Positions 10,301 to 22,300 of a stretch of DNA of 64,000 bases are shown one piece after another (within the stretch, counting starts at the first letter, position 1; the number at the start of each line of letters is the position of its first letter). Source of the DNA: Leptasterias polaris (lineage: Eukaryota; Echinodermata; Asteroidea; Forcipulatida; Asteriidae); contig JAZGTN010000177.1 in assembly GCA_037783415.1 (NCBI GenBank), positions 434,001-498,000 on the forward strand, read 5' to 3'. A program made the position numbers and the translations under genes. The notes beneath the pieces are model-generated. The model was not told the DNA's origin, did not search any database, and saw only the letters and a program-made list of their open reading frames with translations.

Positions 10301-13300
10301 TAGAAATTATTCTTAGACAAGAAAAGTTAATATCAGAACATATATTCTAAAAAGAAAACTTGTAGGGGTGCTGTAAATCCTAAAGAATGGTTTGCAGACC
10401 AGAAACTGTCTTCACACCCTAGCCATTGCCTTGGTCACACCTCACAGCCCATTTCCTCATGCAACATGTTCTAACTAAAAACAACTTTTCTTTCTATAGC
10501 ACCATCATTGGTCTGCCTCATTCATAAGCCAACTTGAACAGCGCATGCTGGCGTCAGCCCCCGTGCCGTCCCTGGGTCTGATGGCGCTAAATCGTGGACA
10601 TATGATCTTTTTCATCTGGACTAGTGATGAAGCAAGCCTCATAGCAATCATTTACCACATAAATTCCTTCCAAAGGACCATCAAATTCATAATCACAGAT
10701 TTTTTGTTAAACCTACAGATAAACATCAAAACCTCCGCTCAACCAGCTGTCACCCCCAGACACTGCAAAACCAGCACAGCCTAGTCAGGCCCTCAAACTT
10801 CGTCAAATCTTTTCAAATGATTCTGATTTTATCCACCACTCACAGGAACTCTTGTTTCCAGGGGTCATAGCTCCCTAGCAGTCCATCGAACTATCCAGAA
10901 AGTTAAGGCTCGTTCTAGGGAGACACCAAGGGGAAAGCTCCTCATGTTGTTCCTTTCAACCCCTCACTTCCTCCTTTGTTCAACTCTTTGTGATAGCAAC
11001 CGTGGACCACAATGCTTTCCTTTGTGATAGCAACCGTGGACCTATTGTCCTCTTTTGTTATAGGTCCCGGTTTGAATGTGGTTACCTACTCATGTATACC
11101 TGTTTATGTTTGTTGTGTTATCATTTAGCCTTCGAGAAAGGCTCTGCTAGGGTAAAAAAAGTCAGAACATTATCTATTTTTTGCATTTATACCATAGCTA
11201 GTCCTCTTGGTTTGTAAGCAGTTTGCATCAGCTAATTCTATTTTCTCATAAAAACTTGTCTAACATCAATTGTTTATGTAATTCAGGATATATTTGGGCA
11301 CAATAAAAACTTATGATCTTGTACATTGTCTTTTTTATAGTTGAAAATATGTTTTTTGTTATTATATGGGGGAAAAAATAATGTTCATATGTAAGTGAAA
11401 TTAAAAATTTAGGATGAATTTGATAAGAAAAGGGGGCTTTTATCGGGATAGAACATTAACATCAAAGATGAAAGCATTTTTTTAAGTATTCATGATAATA
11501 CAACCAATGAACAGTGCCTACTCAATTTTCTCACATGAACACATTAAACCCGGAACTAATTATGAGCATCTTTGTTTTCTTTCCTTTTTCAAGTCAATGT
11601 TTCATTGTGGCAACAATATTTTTGAAGGAAAATTATCATTCCAGAAAGTCCAAAGAATTCAGATAAAAAATAGCATTGTGGGTGCTTAGAATTGTTAAAA
11701 TACCAACAGGAAGTGATTAATAAAGTCAATGGTCTGGCAGTGGCTTGATAAGTTGATTAAATTTCGGTCTTTCAGGAAGTTCAAGAGTGAAGCTTTTGTA
11801 GATGACTTACGTTTGGTTAACTGGGATTTAACCTAGTGGCTACCACAGATGTGAAAACTGCTTGGCAGTTTTGGAAAGGGGCTTTTATACGTGTTTGTGA
11901 TAAGCATGCTCCAACTGTTACAAGGCGGGCCCGTGGTGTTAAAACACCATGGGTTACAGATGATTTTATCTCACTGTCTCATGAAAGAGATCTGCTTAAA
12001 ACAAAAGCTCACAAAACTGGCGCTAGAGAAATATGGCGTAAATATCGAGACAGTAGAAACACTGTGAATAATCTGGGAAAAACAATAAAAAGGGAATATT
12101 TTCACAACAAGATAACGGAAAACCGACACAAACCGAAGGAGCTATGGAAAATGCTTAAAAGCCTCTACCCTGCTAAGAAAAGTTTCAGCTCATTCAACTG
12201 TATCAATGTCAACGGGTCTGTGCTTACTAATCCGCAGGCTGTCGTCGATGAGTTTAATCGTTTTTTTGTAACAGCTGGCCCACAAAGTGTGTCGGGCATC
12301 AAAAGTACTTTACTCAGTCAAACTCAATCAGTCAAGCAGCCCAATCTCAATCTGTTCTAGACACACTCGACGAAGAGTTTGTGAAAAAAGAAATAAATGG
12401 AATGACCAATGGTAAAGCCACTGGTCTGGATGGTATAAGTGTTTGACTGTTAACCCTTCTACTGTCTGACCATTCAATATCATCCACTGTGGTTTTGAAT
12501 GGTAGATAAACTATGCCAGCCTGCAATGTAATATCATGTGGTAAATGCATCTACACAGTACACACATGTTATGTGCACAGTTGTGCCATCATACACAACC
12601 AGTGCAGTTGAATGGTTTCAAATGGTTGGTCAACTCACTGGAAAATGTTACCAAGAGTAGGAGGGTTAAAAGCAGCCTTGCCGGTCATTTGTTCCCATTT
12701 AACACATCTTTATAATCTTTCTTTAAGGACAGCTAAAATAATTGCTTGAATGGAAAAAATCCAGAGTTACTCCTATTTTCAAGGTAGGTGAAAAGGAACA
12801 AATGAACAACTACATGTATCGGCCGATATCAGTTATTCCTGTCATTATGAAGGTTCTCGAAAGGGCAGTCCATAACAAGCTGCATGAGTTTCTTGTGACT
12901 AATAATCTTCTTGCCGTTCAACAATCTGTTTTTCGGAAAGCCCACTCAACCAACACAGTGTTGTGCTATGTCACTGACTTCTTGTACAAGCAGATGGATC
13001 GTGGTCGTACGATGGGAATTGTTTTTTTAGACCTTAAAAAAGCTTTCGATACCATCGGCCACGATCTACTGGTTAGTAAACTTTCCACTTATGGGATCTC
13101 TGATTGATAAGTTGATTAAATTTCGGTCTTTCAGGAAGTTCAAGAGTGAAGCTTTTGTAGATGACTTATGGGATCTCTGATTCGGCTCTGTCTTGGTTCT
13201 CCAACTTCTTACAGGACCGACTTCAATGTATCTGTATTGGTAACAATGTTTCTAAACCAGCCACCGTCCTGTTAGGTGTACCACAGGGCTCAATCCTGGG

Positions 13301-16300
13301 ACCACAATTATTCACATTTTTTGTAAACGACCTTCCCAATTCTGTAGCTACAGGTCAAGTAATGATGTATGCTGATGGTACGATAATTATGTACAGCAGT
13401 ATGAATTCAGCTGAAATCGAAACATGTCTGACCTGGATAGAGTTAGGTTTAAAAAAATTGACTACTTTTGAACACTACCAAGACTAAGTATGTTAACAGG
13501 GACTAGGCAAAAACTTGCTACAGTTAACATACCCTTGGAAATCAAAGTTAATAATGACATTCTGGAATGTGTTAAATGCTTTAAATACTTGGGCGTTCAC
13601 TTGGATCAATCTCTAGACTGAAACGATCATATTGAATTTACTAGTAGAAAGATTAAATCAAAGCTTGCCTTATTAAGGCGACTACGACCCTTTCTTACTG
13701 AACAAAGCTCTAAACTGCTTGCCAACTCCTTAGTTCAACCACATTTCGATTATTGTAGTTCTGTGTGGTCAAATTGTAACGCCAACCTCAAAGATAATCT
13801 GATCAAATTGCAGAAGAAAATGGGACACATTATACTGCAAGCTGACCCTCGGACCCCTACTGATGTTGTCTTCTTGAAATTAAGATGGGTTTCTATCGAA
13901 AGTAGATGGAAATTTCAAAAAATCAAATTAGTTCACAATGCTATCAATGGTAACTCCCCCAACTATCAGCGAGACTATTTTCCCCTACGGCTACAAGGCA
14001 TAATTATTCCACCAGAAACGCAGAGAGTAATGGGTTGTGTGTGCCTAGAGTTAGGACTGAGAAAGGCAAAAGAAGCATTTCTTACGAAGGTTCTTTTTTG
14101 TGGAACGGTTTACCTGAGCGATTGCGTAATGAGCCAACCTTGACTTCTTTCACTTCTATGTACTGCCGTTTACGGAGTCATTGATTTGTTCCTGGTGGCT
14201 TAGATTGCTGTTGTTGCTTTATATGGGGTTTCTTCTTTCATGTTTTTCCCCATTGTTCTGTGTATTGCTTTTTCTACAGGGCCCTCAGGGAGAACAGTGT
14301 TTTGACATTGATGGGGCTACCCTGTATAAATAATACTTAATAATAATAATAATAGGATGTTAAGTGATGTAGGAGTGAATTTCATAAATGTGGTGCAGCA
14401 ATTTAAAATAACCTGTCACCCAAAGTGTGTTTTGATTTTAGTTTTGATTTTGTACTTAAAAGCATTAAGTTCTGTGAAGGAGTGTATGTGTTTTAAGGGC
14501 TCCTGTAGTAGGAGCATGCCCAAGGAAGAGACTTGAACAAAATCAACATTAGATTGTAAATAAAAGTGAAAGCCAGAACTGGTCTTTAAAAATGGGGTTG
14601 ATGTGAATAGCTTTGGCACAATTTGAGCTGCAATGTTTTTTAAGCCATTGAGACGATTTTGTTGATTCTATGGTAAACCAAATAGAAGCAAGTTACAAGT
14701 GTCTGTGCGAGATGTGCTGTGAATGAATGAACAATTTGCACAGTTGAGTCACCATCCAGGTATTTTCTAACTTTGCTGATGTTGCGAATGTGATAACATG
14801 CAGAGCAAGTGATGTTGGAGATGTGTTGTTTAAGAGTCACAGCATGGAAACATCTAGTCTGATACTGCATTACATGTACCAATTATAATATACACATATG
14901 TATTGTTGTCCATGAGTTAAATTAGAATCTATGAATCTAAGAATCAACTACAGTACAGCCCGAAATTTAGTAGACTCCGCGCGATAACCTCCACGCAATA
15001 AAAATAGGCTTTACGCGCTAACAATTGCGCCGCCTAGCGCGTGGAGTTTATCGCGCAAGAGCTTAAAAACGCGTAAACACTAAACAGCCGTCGGTAAGTT
15101 GTCGCGCGTAGGCTGTACACTTTCGCGATAATCTCCACGCGGTAGTCTTCACGCGTAACGATTCTTCTTGCAAGGTTGCACAAGTGCTTAAGACTTGATT
15201 TAAATTCATTGATAAAATAGGCCTACCGCCTGGCCGTCCAGCGATGATATCAAAGGCGACCAATTACGTCTTTATTTGGAAGGAATCAGCTGGTTTGATT
15301 GGAAGAGCTTGTTACTGAAAAGAAGTCTGAAACTTGGCGGCATCACAAAGGCAATGTTGCATACCGGCAAACCCAATCAGCCTGTTCAAAGGGGTTTAAA
15401 CAACTCAGCTGTCAATCACTTTCAGAAGAAATAATACAAGTTAATAAACCGTAAGCCGGGACAACTTTATTAGACACAACAGACATTAAAAAACCAAACC
15501 ATAATGTACTGGAGGGAAAATTCGGGGCAACCGGACGGCAAATTAACAGAATAATTTGCTTGCGGAGTTAAAACATAATTTTTAAGAATATCGCCAGCCT
15601 AAACATTTGTTTTATACATGGCAATGAAATCTATGGTAATAATAATATTTATATTTAGTTTTTTATGAGGAACGTCCGCTGTCTGGCAGCAGAGAAATGA
15701 AAATAGTCTTGCTTTTAGTTACGCTGGTTTAACTTGCCGAGCAGAAACTCGGGACCGAAGAAAAATCACAAAAGAGCTTTCAGGCATGGACATTATTCGA
15801 AAGGTCTAAAAACAGACATGTCTAAGTATTTATAGGAACAAATTAATTCATACAAAAGGTAATTGTAAATACCTAACGAAAAGAAAAAAAACAAAAAAAC
15901 AAAAAAAAACACAGTGGCATCAGATTATTTTCAAGCCTGCACTATTCTTGAAAAATAATGGTAGTTTGAATCATTCCAATTGGCACATGGTCTGTCCCCA
16001 CCCAGATTAATTTCAATTGATGGAAAGTGCGACACATAAAAGACGACTCTTTTTAAGCAAAGCTTATTCCATAGTATTCCAGCGGCACAACAAAGGACAC
16101 GTTGTAACAATAGAGCTGTCAATCACCCTGAGGCCAAGGGCGAGTCCTTATTTTAGTCGGGATAAATTTATTTTAAAAACAGTCCCTATACAGGTAGTCT
16201 TGGCCTTTCGTGCCTTTCCCCCAATTTTTTTAATTTTTTTAAAATGTAAAGTGCTCCAAAATAACAAGCAAAATTTGCAGGATGATGACATCATAAATGT

Positions 16301-19300
16301 TTAGATGATGACATCCCGAGATAATTTATCTCAGTATGACGACATCTTGAAAGTGGAATGTCGTTTCAGATACGTTTCTACGGAGTTCAGCAACTTCCAT
16401 CCAACTTGTTGAGATCCTATGAGATAATTGACTGCAGTATGATGACATCAAAGACAGTACGCTGACGACATCTTGCATGATTAAATCTCGGAATGACGAC
16501 ATCCTTGCTTAAGTAAGATATCATCTTCCAGATGTATTTTACCTACAGATGTCAACATCACGAAAGTTGTCAAATATTCTTTGTACATGTATGTCAAAAT
16601 CCTGAACATAGGATGTCAACTTCCCGAGATCCATCTTGGGATGATAACATCCTGAAAATGTCGAGAACCAAGTATGAATTATCTTGGGAAGACAACAACC
16701 TACTTTCAGAACGTCGTCAACAAAATACCGATCGACAAAACATATCTGGAAGAATACATTCTACTTTTCAAGGAGTCTTCATCCCGAGATAAATCAATTC
16801 CTGGTGTCGTAATCTTACGTTTACGATGTATTCATCCTGCAAGAAATTGTAACAGGACCTCACTCAACAATTGGATGCACTTTTAAAGCTTCATAAATGG
16901 CAGTTCCAGAGCATTGTTGAGTCTTGCATTTGTCAAAAAAATAACATTAAACAAATAAATTGTATATTTGTTGTTATTTGCTTTTTATAAAGCAAATCGA
17001 GGGAATATGAACCAGAAAAACCTTTATTTTTTTTATAAAATCAAAATCATTTGCTTTAAAATATTTCTCTTGTTATCACACGTAGATATATTCCCATTTG
17101 TGTTGTTGAACAAACACTCATTCAAAAACCCTTTTAGAGGGTTTGAAACAATTTGTTTTTAATGGCATGTTATAAGTAACAAACATTTAAGTAACAGAAT
17201 CCTAAAAGAGGCCCATACTATTTGTTTAAGGAGCAGACAGTTTTATTTGTTACCCCCACGCATCCACGCATTTATCTGGCATTTTTAAGTTTGTTCTCAA
17301 GCCGCAGTAAACTGAACAATATTAACTTAGTTGATTAAATAGCATACGCTTTGAAACGACAGCAAGTCACAAACGGCTCCAGTGGCCGCGCATATCTTGG
17401 CAACACTGTTGCTAGGCAGCGCAAGAAATGGGTCAACATTGCACTGACGCGCATTTGCCCTTCGGCATTTATTTCAGTATTAAGCGGAACCAATGACGGA
17501 AGTGCGATCCTCTGAAATCGACCAATGGCGTCTTTACTTGGACGACAGCGGCTGATTTGTATGAAAGACTTGTTACAAACTCTAGCGGCACCACCACAAA
17601 GGAATAACGTTTCTTCGAAGCTGTACCACTTTGGACGGTCCGTTTGAACGTGGTACAACTGAAGTGTCAATCACTTTTGGTAAATCTAGTGGGGGTAAAT
17701 TTAATAGACATGGCCAGACATGGGGTTTTTAAGACGTAAAAAAGGGAATAAACAAAATAATTATTGCTGACTGATTGAGGCTCAAACATGTAATGAACAT
17801 CAATGTATGCCCTATGCCTACAATAACAAAATAAAATAATCTTCACTCCAAAGCTTAAGCAAGTAAAAAACAAAAGAAAGTTCGAATTAAGTTATGCATC
17901 AATAGACCAATCCATTAAGCCCCGCCTCCTTACGAGTTGACCAATCACAGCCACGAAACCTGATCACCATTAGAGCAAAGACCACCAAACGGCTCAAATA
18001 GTGATCAGATTTCACGGCTGTGATTGGTCAATGATAAATGGGCGGGGCTTAATGGATCGGTGTATTGAAGACATTTTGACATTACTTGAACAGTGTTCGA
18101 AACGTCCAAAATATTATTTTCTCAACACCGTTTCCTCTACATAAAAAACAGATATTACCCAGTACACAGTTATTGCTTTCTTATCATTATTATTAATTTG
18201 TGGACTGGAAACAATCGTTTCGGCTTATTTCATTGGCCTGACCAACAGATGACATTTTGAATTAGGCCTACTACATTAAATTAATGGGGTTTTTTCGAAT
18301 GAGTAGATATTTATCATTTTCAAACGTTTGCATATTTCAATCAGAATAAGTAAGGAGTACAATATTTCCCCCTATCCCTCTTTTATTCTGGAAGCCTTCC
18401 CTCTGCTTACCGAAGCAAGAATGTTGTCCGTTTACTGCGCTCACATGAAAAATATCACCAGTGTACGTATACCCCCGATTAATCTGGTGCACTGTTATTT
18501 TGTGTTTTACGTGTGGAACATCCACTGTCTCTGGCGGCAAAAGTATTGCTTATGAACAATAGCTGGTTTGAATTCGCTTAATAATACTATAGAAACCCCT
18601 GACCCAACTAACAGCACTGTGAAGCTGTCAATTCTCCATGTCATAGTCTACGGAGGAGCAGCAAAAACATCACAAAACAGCTTTCAGACATATATTTTTG
18701 TTTAAATAGTCAGAAAATATTTTATTCAGAAAGAACAAACATCGAGGTCACGAGAAAATAGTGAAAAGAGACCTTATGTGTTTTCTGTTTTTCAACATCG
18801 AGTTTATTATCACGCGTGATAAAAACTATTGTTTTACTCATTTCTCAGAAACGAAAGCATTTTTTTTAGGCAGAACTTTTTTAAGAAACCCTTTCTACTA
18901 TTACTTACTTTAAATCATATAAGTTATGTGAATCTGTGAACATTTGTGTTTTTCGATCTTACCAATAGTGTACAGGGCCTTTAATAATAATAACTACCGA
19001 GAAGAAATAAATAATAAAACAAACACCCCAACACCCCAACAAACAAATATTTTCGTCAAAGAAATTGACAACATTTGCTTCTGTTATTGGATGATGTTTT
19101 TACTTTTTAAAATAGTTTTAAACTACAAGCCATTGGCTAGGTAGTCTAAGACGTGCACTGTTTTGCTAAAGTACAAATAAATTGATGCATTTAATTTAAC
19201 GTAACAAACTACGGGTGGTGGAATGTATACGTGTTATTGTACATAATAAATACTTCCCTATTTATACGTGCACACACACAATGTAGGATTAATTTACTCT

Positions 19301-22300
19301 CTTTAAGCATAACTTGCTCTATGCTTTAAGATAGAAACAACTAATCGATAATGACAGTTTAGCTGTGTGTATAATGATACGCGCTTGTAAGTACAGTATG
19401 ATGTAGGTACAAAGTATTAAAACCAGTACATGAATCTGTCAGGTGAAGTAAAACATTGTATCAAAACGCCAGCCAGCGCGTGAACACCTGGGAAATTTCC
19501 TCAGTGCAGAGTTTGCGGGTCATGTATCGCTGCGTATAAAAATTGTATGTAGTTGTTGCAATAGACCGATACCACAGTTAAGTTGCATGACCCGATTTAA
19601 CCTAATTTCGCATAATTATGGCACGGAATACGTTACACATCCAACGTTATTTGTGTAGGTCTGATGGACAACATTTAATTTTCAGTTTTTAATTATCTAC
19701 CACTAATATCAATGACATATTTTTTGTGCAATAATTTTAAATGAAAGCTTATAGCTTTCTCGAATATATTAACGAAACAAATAACAAAACAAACAAACAA
19801 ACAAAAACAAACACAACAAACCAACAATACTTGAATTCAAAATTTATGTTCATCGGCCAAAAATTTGACCAACCTTTCAACCAACGAACAGTCACAAAGA
19901 CTCACATGTCTGAGCCCCCTTGTCAAAAATACTTTAAGAAAACATGAGAACAATATCATTAACAAATTTTGTGGTAAAATTTATATCAGGCTCTAAAAAA
20001 ATGGAGCTTTAGAAGTCACATCCATTATTTTTAGAGCTCTGATATAAATTTTACCACAAAATTTGTAAATGATATTGTTTCATGTTTTTCTTAAAGTATT
20101 TTTGACAAGGGAGGGCTCAGACATGCTGAGTCATTTGTGACTGTTGTTGGATGAAAGGTTGGTCAAATTTTGGCGAATGAACCATGAAATTTTGAATTCA
20201 AGTATTGTTGGTTTGTTAGTGTTTAGTTTTTACGTTTGTTGTTTGTTTTGTTATTTGCTTTCGTATAACTATATTTCGAGAAAGCTAAAAGCTTTTCATT
20301 TAAATAGTTATTGCATAATAAAAATATTTTTAAAAGTAGAGAGACAAAAATCCTAAAAAGGAGGCCGATATGATATTTTGTTTACGGAAGCAGACAGGTT
20401 TTTTTCCACCCTACGCAATCACGCATTTATTGTCATTTTAAAGTTCGTTCTCAACAGCAAGGTAAATCAAAAACTATTAAAGTTTAAAACGTACACGCAT
20501 AGGTAGAGTAGAAACTTTGCTGTAGGATTTTGTCCTGAACAATATTTAGTTGATTAAAATAGCATAGGCTTTGAAACGAAAGCCAGTCACAAACGACTCC
20601 CCCGTGGCCGCCCGCGCATATCTTGGCAACACTGTTGCTAGGCAGCGCAAGAAACTTGTCAACATTGTGCTGTTCGTGCCTTTGGCATTTATTTCAGTAT
20701 TGCGGTGTCACCAATGACTGAAGGCGATCCTCTGAAATCGACCAATGGCGTCTTTACTTGGACGACAGCGGCTGGTTTGTTTGAAAGGCTCGTTACTAAC
20801 TCCAGCGGCACCACAAAGGAATAACGTTTCTTCGAAGCTGTACCGTGTTGGACGGTCCGTTTGAACGTGGTACAACTGAAGTGTCAATCACTTTTGGAAA
20901 CTCTAGCGGGGATGAATTTAATAGAATGGCCAGACATGGGTTTTTTTTAAGACGCAAAAACTTGGGAGATCAACTTCGAGGAAAACAGAAAAGTTAACAG
21001 GGAATAAATTCCAAGGAAATAAACATAAATAATTATGGCTGACTAATTGAGGCTCAAACAGGTAATGAACGTCAATGTATGTAAACAATTAATTCATCTC
21101 CTTTCCAAGCTCAAGCAAGTGAAAAACAAAGGACAATTCGAATAAAGTTATATGCATCAATTGAAGACATTATGATATGTCTTCAACACAGTGTTCGAAG
21201 CGTCAAGCTATTATTTTCTCAACTTCGTTTCCACATAAAAGACAAATTTTACCCAACCATCGTTTCGGCTTATTGTAACAATAATGAAATTTTGAATTAC
21301 AACTTTAAATTAATGTTTTTTCGAACGAGTAGATAATTGTCATATTTCAATCTCAATAAGGAGTAATTTTTTATTTTTCCCCCTACCCTTTCTGAAGCAA
21401 GCACACTGTCCGTTTGCTGCGTACACCAGTGTATACCACCCCCCCCCCCCCCCCACCCCCAATTCAGGTTTACTGGTGCACTGTTGTTTTTCAATGTCCA
21501 CGCTCTCCTCTGGCGGTAAAATAATACAAATCTAGCGTATGTGCAGATAGTAGCTGGTTTAACTTCGCTTAATAGAAACCCCGGACCCAACTAACAACAC
21601 TGTGAAGCTGTCAATTATTCATGTCATACAATGTAGTTTACGGAGGAGCAGCAAAAACATCACCAAACAGCTTTCAGACAAAACATATAATTTTTCTTTA
21701 TATAATCAGAAACAGGTCTATGTCGGAATATTTTATTTAGTGAGAACAAAAAGTCAACTCTTACAAATATAATAAAATTAATGAAAAAGAGAAGAATAAA
21801 TTATTTAAAAAACTAAACCAACAATTATTTTTGTTATTGGATGATGATTTATACATCAACTTCTTCAACTTCAAACTCACAATTATTTCCTTATTTCCAT
21901 ACTTCATACTTCTATTTTGTTTGTTTATAGTTTTAAACTACAAGCCATTGGCTAGGTAGTCTTTACGTGCACTATTGTGCAAAGTACAAATACAAATTAA
22001 TGATGCACTGAGTTTTGTAACACTGGGTGGATGTTGTATGTATAAAAAATGTCCCTATCTCTTTCTGCACACACAATAATTTGTATGTAGAGCAAAATAA
22101 TCGATAATGATAGTTCATACTCGCGTCTGCATGACTATGTGCAGATACAGAGAGAAGTAAAACATTGTATCAAATGTCCATGGCTGGCGCGTGAACACAC
22201 CTGGTTGAAATCCTTGCTGAAAACACTGTATACCTATAGTTTTTGCAATAGGCCCTATGCCATGCACAGTTATTAAAGTTTACACGGCCTAATTTAACCT

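Larger units (their letters stand above)
11747..14150 (+). pseudogene. Non-LTR reverse transcriptase, broken
   Basis: Recognisable blocks in order: [16 protein letters not shown] and [20 protein letters not shown] (linker), then NGKATGLDG. Palm blocks follow: [30 protein letters not shown], and [10 protein letters not shown], where the usual YADD box reads YADG. The C-terminal part has [13 protein letters not shown] and a terminal helix-rich region. The substitution in the catalytic box, several stops and frameshifts, and two insertions show it is dead. NNYRPISV carries two extra residues (MY) created by a six-base insertion at 12811-12818. Confidence 0.88.
11747..14355 (+). mobile_element. 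Decayed non-LTR retrotransposon (Jockey/CR1-like), with two secondary insertions
   Basis: Plus-strand element covering the region between endonuclease and RT, then the whole RT and the C-terminal domain, ending in an ATAATA tail (about 14330-14355). No endonuclease domain is visible upstream, so it is 5'-truncated. It is antisense to COG6. A TTAA-flanked MITE (12454-12665) and a 62-bp duplicated segment (about 13106-13167) interrupt the RT. Confidence 0.85.

Noticed and set aside
10545..11217. Two open frames of 75-79 codons
   Set aside because: No recognisable domain; part lies in a dispersed repeat.
17335..17670. 111-codon minus-strand frame partly open in both duplicated units
   Set aside because: Copy B has a stop and copy C several. 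No known domain; likely noncoding similarity.
18337..18555. Short overlapping frames in copy A
   Set aside because: Not conserved as frames in copy B.
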